Shown here piece by piece: positions 57,401 to 64,000 of a DNA stretch of 64,000 nucleotides. The DNA is from Euleptes europaea (taxonomy: Eukaryota; Chordata; Lepidosauria; Squamata; Sphaerodactylidae): the NCBI RefSeq assembly GCF_029931775.1, contig NC_079332.1, forward strand, positions 19,661,803-19,725,802, given 5' to 3'. Each line of letters starts with the position of its first letter. Position 1 is the stretch's first letter. The notes under the pieces were generated by a model. That model searched no databases. It was given only the letters and a program-made list of their open reading frames with translations, and was not told where the DNA came from. Made by a program: the position numbers and the translations under genes.

Positions 57401-60400
57401 TATATAATTTTGCATTGCTTTTTCATGCTTCTTGCAAATGGCAAGGTCTAATCATACACATCCATGTAAGGGAGAAGTCTTTCCTTAAAACTGTCCGCTC
57501 TTTCCTCAATCCACCTTTTGTCAGAAGCTGTAGGGCCTGTTAATTGAGAGACTCAGGAATTGGACAGGAGTCTGAAAAGCACCAAAAGGAGGTCGCTCTT
57601 GTTCTAGGCTGAGAGGATAGGGCCGCTCCTATCCGCACAGTATCCACTTTGATTCTTATTTCTAAAATATCTGCGTCCCCCAAGCCTTTCAGGGCTCCTT
57701 GTGGCTCATAGTTCAAGTCCATAAAGTAAAGCAGGGGTCAACGAATACAATTTTAAAAGTATTATTCAAACAGCAAACCAGAGGTCAACAATTACCATGG
57801 CTGGTGTTTATTGACCTCTTTTTAGCCATTTGTTTATTTTAAAAAATTATATCCTGACTTTCCTCATGGTTCCAGGTGGCTTACAATAATTGTTAAAAAC
57901 ATCCCCAGCTAAAACCAGAAATAAAGTAGCAAACTGCAAATCTCCCCCCTTAAAAGATACCTGCCATTCAAAACACGTTTTCAATAATACTTTTAAAAAT
58001 TGCATACTTTGACTCATGTGGTACATTCATGCACTCTAATTATGAACTATAAGGAGCTCTTACCGGCTGGGTTACACAGATCTTTTAGAAAAACAATTTA
58101 AAACAATTTAAAAAACCTTCAGTCTAGAGATGTATAATTTCTAGAAATTTTTTAGACAGGAAAAAACCCCACACAAACACCAAGTTTTGGCCTAGACATG
58201 TTAAAGCAGTAAAATAATGTATTGTATATCTCAGCATATACTGTGTGGCACATTTGTAATTTAGAAGCATGCGTGTGTGTGTAAAATACCTTCAAGTCGC
58301 AGCCGACTTATGGCGACCCTTTTCGGGGTTTTCATGGCAAGAGACTAACAGAGGTGGGTTGCCAGTGCCTTCCTCTAATTTAGAAGCATAGATAATGTTA
58401 ATTTTCTACAAGCAAAATTCCACATGCGCCCAGTGCTGGAGAGAGAGAGAGGGAGCTTTGAAGAGTGCCGTAGCAAACAAATGGAAGAAGTCTGTTTAGA
58501 CCGTTCCGTACGGTCTTAACAGGGTTAGCAGCATACTTGGAAATTGTGAAACTTTTGTCACAACTGGAGACATTGAACTCTTTGACAGTCAAATTTAACC
58601 GACTGGATCCTTGAACATATTGTATATGTGTACAGTGTACACAGGAATTATCGTTATATAGTGCTGTATTGCATAAAAATCTTCATACTACAAAAAGAGA
58701 GAATATTTCAAAGAAGCTTGTGTTCATCTCTCTAATCATTCCATTAGAAAAACTGAAAAAAGCCCTGGGAACAAAAGCTGTTTTTTCCCCTTAATATTTT
58801 GTAAAGCATTTCTTTTTTTTTCCACCCCTGCCCAGTGCCTTTACATCTCTGCCTCAGCCATTTCCCATGCCAGAAAATGTATCCTCAAGGTTTTAACCAG
58901 CCTCCTAAAAGCCAGAATTAGCCAGCCAGGAGAGCTTCCCTGAATCTAGGTGTCTGGTGCACCCCCAGATGGCGGAGGAGCTGAAGCCAGGCATGCCTCA
59001 AGAGATCATGTGGGAGACATGCACTTGAGAGGGGAGGGGGGGACACAGGGCTTGCTCGCTGCATCCATGGGGACTGCCTGCCTCCATCCAGCAAGCAGAG
59101 CTGCTTCCAGGAGGGCAGCTGAGTCTGTTTCTCTTGACCTCTCCAGGGCCTAAAAGCGAGGCCTCCTCCTGTGCATTTTCACTCACTGACTGAGCCAGAA
59201 TTTGGGGTTTCGTTCTTGGGTTTGCAAAAGGTGAAGCCTGGTTTTGGTGCCCAGCAAGAAGACCTGCTCAGGCATGATCTGGGGGAGTGTGCTGGACCCC
59301 CCCTTGAAAGAAATGTCGGTGGCTCCACGGTGTGCTTTGGCACGCCCCACCCCCTAACAACCCTTCTTAGAGCCAGCAGAGCTTGGGAGATGGGTCTGCC
59401 GCGGAGAGCCACGGGGGGAGCTTGGGCGGCAATGGCGGGGGGGGGGGGCTGAGGGCCACCGAGAGTGGCCAGGAGCCCAGACAGGAACAAAGCGGCAAGG
59501 TGCTCGGGGTCTACGGGTTCCCCCCTCCCCACCCTCACCCATTTCAGACGGGCTGGGGAACCAGCGATGGTTGTGCTGGGCATTCAGAAGGTGCAACTGC
59601 ATCCCCGCTGGCCCTGCCAGGTAGGACACTGGCCCTTCCTCTCCTCATTTCGGGTTAGAATACTGATTCTCCTCTCCCCCCACATTTTGTCCTGCTGTTT
59701 TCTTTAAAAACAATCCCCCGTGGCTGACAGGAGAGGTGGCCCCTGTACAGAGGTGGCCCCTCTCTCCTTCTGCCCTTGGGCCAGGCAGGCCCTGGTGTGG
59801 GTGGCAGCTTCCTCTCTTCAGGTTTTGTGCTCCGGCCCTCGCCGAGGAGGCGTGAGTGACCTCTGCTCATGGGAGGAATGCCGTGGTGCATTCCCTGCCC
59901 TCCAAGGCCCACGCGTGAGAGAGCTGGCTCTGTGGAGGATGCAGTGAGTGATGTTCTCTTAATGTCATCGTGCAGAGAAAAAGAACCGCCTGCTGGCTCC
60001 TCACTCGCCACCGACTCTCTTGCTTCAAGACCCGGAGGAGGCCCGCAGGCAGACGGAGGAGCGTGTGGCATTGCTGCTTTCTGAAGTGGAAGAATTCCCC
60101 AGCACCCCTCGCCTGCCCCCCAGCCGGCTCTTGGAGCTGGAGCTGTCCAGGAAAGCAGGCCAGCCTCTGTCCTTGCCCAAAGGGCCGCCGTCTACTTTGT
60201 GGGAACGCAGCTCACTCGTAGAACTGCCTGATCCAGCACACGTCTGTGTGGCTGGCTCCACCCTGCCTGCTTTGCCATGGCAGACAGATCAGGTGTGTGT
60301 TTCCGGGGGGAGGGGGGGCCGTTGGTTAGCCTGGCACACAGCGTGGAGGAGCGCTCGGTCTCAGGGTCGCCCAGAAGCCCCGTGCGCTGGTTGCAGCTGC

Positions 60401-63400
60401 TCAAAGGTGCTGGTATTTGTCCTGTGTGTTTTTGCCTGGTGGCTAAAATATTTGAACGTATGAAGCCACCCAGTATTGACCATCTGGCCTAGTGGTGCCT
60501 GCTCACACTGGCGGTGGCTCTGGAAGGTCTTTGGCAGAGTCCTTTCCCAGCTCACTGCCCACTCCCCCATTTTTACAATGGAAGATGCCCGGGATTGAAC
60601 TTGGGGCCTTTGGCCAGGAAAGCGCTGCCCCCTGACCTGTGCTGCCTTCCTGTTAGTCCTGTTGTGTCTTGTCTGGGGCTTTAACATGGCAGAGCCAAGA
60701 GACAAAAATGATTGGAGAAGTACTAAAAACATGGGGGGAAACAGAGTTTTGGGAAAATTGCAATATGCGCAAAGCCTAGACTTATTTTACTGCTTTAACA
60801 CTTTTAAAATACATCACTTATAACTTAGCATGCACAGTTGCACTGTGAAACGTAACAGTAGGAATACCTGAAATTCCTCCAAAGAACCCGGAACCCTTGC
60901 AGTGAATAACAAATGTGTAGTGAAATGCTGATCATTCTACAAAGGCGTTCAGTGTTTAGGAATGTGGATCCACCTGCGCCTGCCCTGATAATCAGCAAGG
61001 AAGTGCCTGAAGTGTTCCCTGGCTTCAAAATTTGTCTCATTACTTCTGTCAGAATTGTTGGTTGGATCATCCATCTCATTGGTTGACAAATTGAGAGGCT
61101 GGACACTTGCACAGTCTTGAAAATAAAAAATACAGAGAATGGCTGGCTGTATCTTCTTCAAATCTCCTGAAATATAAAGAGCAGTGAATGAAACCGACGG
61201 TGCCGTTTCCGGTATTTTTACTGTCAAGACAGGACCACACTGTGCCGGCGTTTGGCTTCTCAGCTTCTCAACCAATGAGATGGAGGTTTAGCGATGATCA
61301 TCTGACAAAAGTCACAAAGCGAGTTTTGAACCCAGGGAAACTCAAAAGGGTTTATTACGGTTTGTATGTCCAGATTCCCATTGTTATATGTAGATCACTT
61401 TTTTGTATGAAGGTAGATTTTTTGGTACCCGTGTTTGTTGTTCACTGCTTTGGTTTGGGGCCCTTCCGTGGCTGGCCCTTGTTCCACAGGCTTTCTTGAG
61501 GACCTGGCTCCTTTTTCTGTTTTGTGTTATGTTTTCTGTGCAGAAAGTTTTGCTTTTCTACAAGCTAAATTGCAGCTACGCCCAGTACTTCACTGGGAGA
61601 GCCTTTTGCTGCCCCCTGTCCTGCCTTGGCACGTCCTGGCACCTGCTGGCTTTTGTCCTCTGAGAGGAAGGGAAAAAACAACTGAACAGAGAATACCTAT
61701 TTTGTGGTTATTTAGACAGAAACAATCTCATAGAAGGCCACGCTGAGGCTGACCGGTGGTCTCCTTGGATATATCAAGGTTATAACTGGAAAACATTCAG
61801 CATGATACATTTGGACTAAACTAGTCACATTTAAACATATCCTTGAAAATATGTTGTATTTTCTTTATACACAGGAGTTATTATATAATGTAACATAAAA
61901 ATCTTCACATTACCTTGTCCTCCACTCATTCCAGAAGAAAAAACGTTTCATGGGAGTTTGTTTCCCCTCAGTGCTGCCCCACATTTCCCAGTTGCTAAAA
62001 ATGAGAAAGTCATTGCGGGGGCGGGGGGGAGGTGAGAAGGGAAATTCTGTTTCTTTTTTCCAGACTTTATTTCTGGGTCAGTAATTCAATTCAAGTTTCA
62101 GTATTGAAAACAGATGCCAGTGTTTCTAACCGTTACATCTTCTAGCTATTACATTTGGACTAGATGCACGCAGTATTTTTGTTTATATTTTTATATTTTT
62201 GTTTATTTTTGTCCACCTTTTTTGGGTAGCAGTTGTTCATCTGAAAATGCAGTCCAGTGGCTGGTTATGGGTGGGTGTAATGGATATCTGCTCCAGAGAC
62301 CTGTAATTTCCCAGGCAGAATGGACGCAACAGTTTCTGAGTAGCAAGCCCTTGCGTGGCCGGCACTCCGAAGAGCTTTCTTCTCCTTCTGTTTCCCTTGT
62401 CTTGGGTTTGCCGGTTGAGTACCCAGTCAGTCAGGAGCCAGGCCAAGAGAGGCCTCATCTGGTGTCCTTCCCATGGCGACAAAGCCTGAGTGCTCTGCGG
62501 CTGTGATGCAGACTCTTTGCAGGTGGCTCTAGTCCCCACATGTTGAGGCTGCCTGTGCCTCATGGCATGACGTGGCGTGTCCCACCAGCACCCCTTCTCC
62601 TTTTCCAGAGCACAGTTTTGCCCTTTTTGGGCTCCATCAGAACAGAGGCTGAAGAAGTGCTGCTCCAAGAAAGAGACCATCACGACAAGAGTCCCCGGGC
62701 GGAAAGGGAGGATACAGAAGGATGCAGCCAGAGGGAAGCGGGGGCCTTGCGGGATCTCATGCTGCTGGCTGGGGAAGGGCTGACACTCACTCAGTGGAGT
62801 CCGGCCTCCCAGTCAGCGGAGGAGCCAGGTGAGGAATGATGGAGGGCGGCTGATAGAGGGCAGCATTGGTCCTCCTGTGAGGGCAGATGGCTGTCTGGAT
62901 TACAGCAGATGTTCAAGTAGTTTTTTTTTCTCGTTGAGGGTCAGAGTGGTCGCCTTGCGATGCCCCGCGGAGCAATTGTGATCGGTCCCTTGAGAAGAAG
63001 AAGAAGCTTCTGGGAAGCTGCAGTCCATCTGTAAGAGCACGCGGTGGTTTAGTCCCCGCTTTTGCACCATATCTCTCTGCATCTCTCTGGTGCGGGAAGA
63101 TTCATAAGGAACTGGGTGTTTGGGAAATGCAAGGATTTTCAGGGCCTCTGGAAAACCAGTCCCACATCCTTGAGAAAGTGAGCTGCGGCTTACAAAAACT
63201 CGCACAGAAATGCATGCTGTGAGTCTTTAAGGAGCCCCACTGGACTTTGTCTTTATTCTGGGAATGGCTCTGTATTCTGGGAATGGCTCTGATTAGCAGT
63301 GAGCCAGAAAATATGAATGAAGGGCTCATGTCTCTTGCTGCTAACAGAACCGGACTGCTTGCTTGAAAGTGAGAAAATCCACTGGGGGGCAGGGGCGGGG

Positions 63401-63712
63401 AGCCTGAGTGTTGTCAGCTTTGCCGGTGTGTGTGTGTGTGTGTGTGCTGATTTGGAGGCGGGGTGGGGGAGTCCAAGAGGGAGCTCAGATCCTCCCTCCC
63501 TCCAAAACCACAAGAACTGTGCCAGGATGTCCCTGTGGGAACTGGGCTTCTCTTCCCACTTGCAGTCCCTGCTGGGCTCATTGGCTGCAGCCTTCGAAGG
63601 GATGGTGAATAATCCCCACTTGAGTGACGTCCAGTTCCAGGTGGACAAAGGGGAGCTCTTCTATGCTCACATGTTCGTGCTTTATGCCCGGTGCCCACGG
63701 CTCATGGAAGTG
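54476..63712 (+). CDS. SLX4: SLX4 (BTBD12/FANCP), structure-specific endonuclease scaffold, 5' half
   Basis: Nuclear scaffold that binds SLX1, XPF-ERCC1 and MUS81-EME1 in Holliday-junction and crosslink repair. Exons: 54476-54744, 55539-55748, 57095-57303, 59976-60292, 62609-62828, plus a BTB exon ending at 63712; all phases agree through 62828. Two UBZ4 zinc fingers bind ubiquitin: C69, C72, H87, C91 (CPLCGRDLSRL) and C109, C112, H125, C129 (CPVCGKGFSTL). Then GLKRK, KKRK, ELLVAMAMSRS and RVALLLSEVEEFPSTP (XPF-binding region), LRDLMLLAGEGL, and the BTB start MVNNPHLSDVQFQV...YAHMFVLYARCP, which mediates dimerisation. The BTB exon acceptor is unsure (63500-63562); a small exon at about 63348 is possible. 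The N-terminus is short: 68 residues precede the first UBZ against about 295 in human, though MDDDDFKE resembles the human DEDFKEL motif. The gene runs past the window. Confidence 0.93.
55181..55230. repeat. Near-perfect inverted repeat (hairpin) in SLX4 intron 1
   Basis: The arms 55181-55200 and 55211-55230 pair over 20 bp with one mismatch; the inner 16 bp (GGATCCTTTTCATCCA against TGGATGAAAAGGATCC) are perfect. The loop is 10 bases. No mobile-element ends were recognised around it. Confidence 0.9.
56264..56905 (+). repeat. tRNA-derived SINE split by a CR1 insertion
   Basis: The SINE head (GAGAGCCAGCGTGGTGTAGT) runs to about 56408, then a reversed CR1 end, then the SINE tail (CACACCTACCTCACAGGAG ... 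AGTCGGCATATAAAAACC) from about 56799. Box-B text (GGGTTCGATTCCCCACTCC) occurs twice in the head. In SLX4 intron 2. Confidence 0.8.
56409..56798 (-). mobile_element. CR1 LINE 3' end nested in the SINE
   Basis: Plus-strand AGAATCATAGAGTTGGAAGG, CATCTAGTCCAACCCCCTG, AAGTTCTTCCTAATGTTTAG and TCTCCCCTTAACCTTCTCC are the reversed CR1 3' end. Well preserved relative to the 11861 copy. Confidence 0.85.
58140..58760 (+). repeat. Unclassified dispersed AT-rich repeat, copy 2
   Basis: Shares blocks with the 46090 and 60740 copies: TTTTCTACAAGCAAAATT, GCGCCCAGTGCTGGAGAG, then CAGGAATTATCGTTATATAG and CATAAAAATCTTCATACTAC. SLX4 intron 3; the truncated SINE is nested inside. Confidence 0.5.
58271..58376 (-). 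repeat. 5'-truncated SINE tail with 13-bp target-site duplication
   Basis: Same tail as the 5S SINE at 23157 (CTTCAAGTCGCAGCCGACTT, TTTTCATGGCAAGAGACTAA) without the 5S head. It is flanked by AATTTAGAAGCAT at 58258-58270 and 58377-58389, exact over 13 bp. It is inserted in the AT-rich dispersed repeat. Confidence 0.85.
60740..61930 (+). repeat. Unclassified dispersed AT-rich repeat, copy 3, rearranged
   Basis: Contains TATTTTACTGCTTTAACA and CACTTATAACTTAGC (60780-60830), then TTTTCTACAAGCTAAATT and ACGCCCAGTACTTC (61550-61595), then CACAGGAGTTATTATATAAT and CATAAAAATCTTCACATTAC (61870-61915). The order matches the other copies, with extra sequence between blocks including an inverted repeat. 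SLX4 intron 4. Confidence 0.5.
61015..61340. repeat. Imperfect inverted repeat in SLX4 intron 4
   Basis: The left arm (about 61018-61105) holds TTCAAAATTTGTCTCATTAC and CATCTCATTGGTTGACAA. The reverse complement of the right arm (about 61255-61340) holds TTCAAAACTCGCTTTGTGAC and CATCTCATTGGTTGAGAA. The arms are roughly 85 bp and clearly related but diverged. Confidence 0.6.
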
Positions 63713-64000
63713 GTAAGTCAGGGGTGTGGGTTGTGTGGGTGTTGGGGGAGAGGTGCACATCACATACCCCCCACCCCCAGCATGTGTGGTTGAGCAATGA
63801 AGCTCTCCAGAAATGATCCCGACTCACAGGGCTTGACTGGGTAAGCACGTTTGCTCTCGGTTCTTGGGCCTGCTGTGGCCACGTGAGCTTCGGCAGGAAG
63901 ACCTTCTCTGGCCTCCGAGCACCGCCACTCGGAAGCCAGTCCTGGCCTGGTGAGCAGCCCTGTGGAGATCCAGCTGCAGGGCTGAGGTCGCTGGATATGG

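Overview
This is a GC-rich vertebrate window with compact introns and many C/G homopolymer runs. It most likely comes from a squamate reptile microchromosome. The evidence is the repeat set: CR1 and L3-like LINE tails, several tRNA-derived SINEs of squamate type, a 5S-rRNA-derived SINE, short hAT elements and LTR fossils. A gecko is my best guess, but the species cannot be read from the sequence.

Layout: AXIN1 3' end (+, 358-3456 coding, UTR to about 4420); a divergent G9a/GLP-like lysine methyltransferase gene (+, about 5411-11443); RGS11 complete (+, 12509-16919); FAM234A (ITFG3) nearly complete (-, 29884-21234); TRAP1 complete (+, 30052-50900); SLX4 5' half (+, 54476 to beyond the window). 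All are multi-exon genes. I placed exons by AG/GT borders, by split-codon phase and by similarity to the families as I remember them.

The AXIN1-RGS11-FAM234A block keeps the relative order and orientation of human 16p13.3, and TRAP1-SLX4 is another neighbouring pair from that arm. Here the two blocks are joined head to head, with 167 bp between the FAM234A and TRAP1 start codons. That gap holds perfect NRF1-type and CRE-type sites, and a YY1-type site overlaps the TRAP1 ATG. PDIA2 and ARHGDIG (between AXIN1 and RGS11 in human) and DNASE1 (by TRAP1) are not seen.

The most unusual content is the methyltransferase gene between AXIN1 and RGS11. It has ankyrin repeats, a nine-cysteine pre-SET, a SET domain and a CxCx4C post-SET like EHMT1/EHMT2. 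There is no room for the long N-terminal half, and it carries a Leu where G9a has the Phe of its GFDYG motif. A model of about 500 residues can be built with a 13-nt first coding exon.

TRAP1 introns and the TRAP1-SLX4 interval hold most of the mobile DNA: solo LTRs, nested hAT elements in CR1 copies, and one LTR element with a gag-like frame abutting the SLX4 CpG island. The genes are not one pathway. They cover Wnt scaffold, chromatin, G-protein signalling, a membrane protein, a mitochondrial chaperone and a DNA-repair scaffold.
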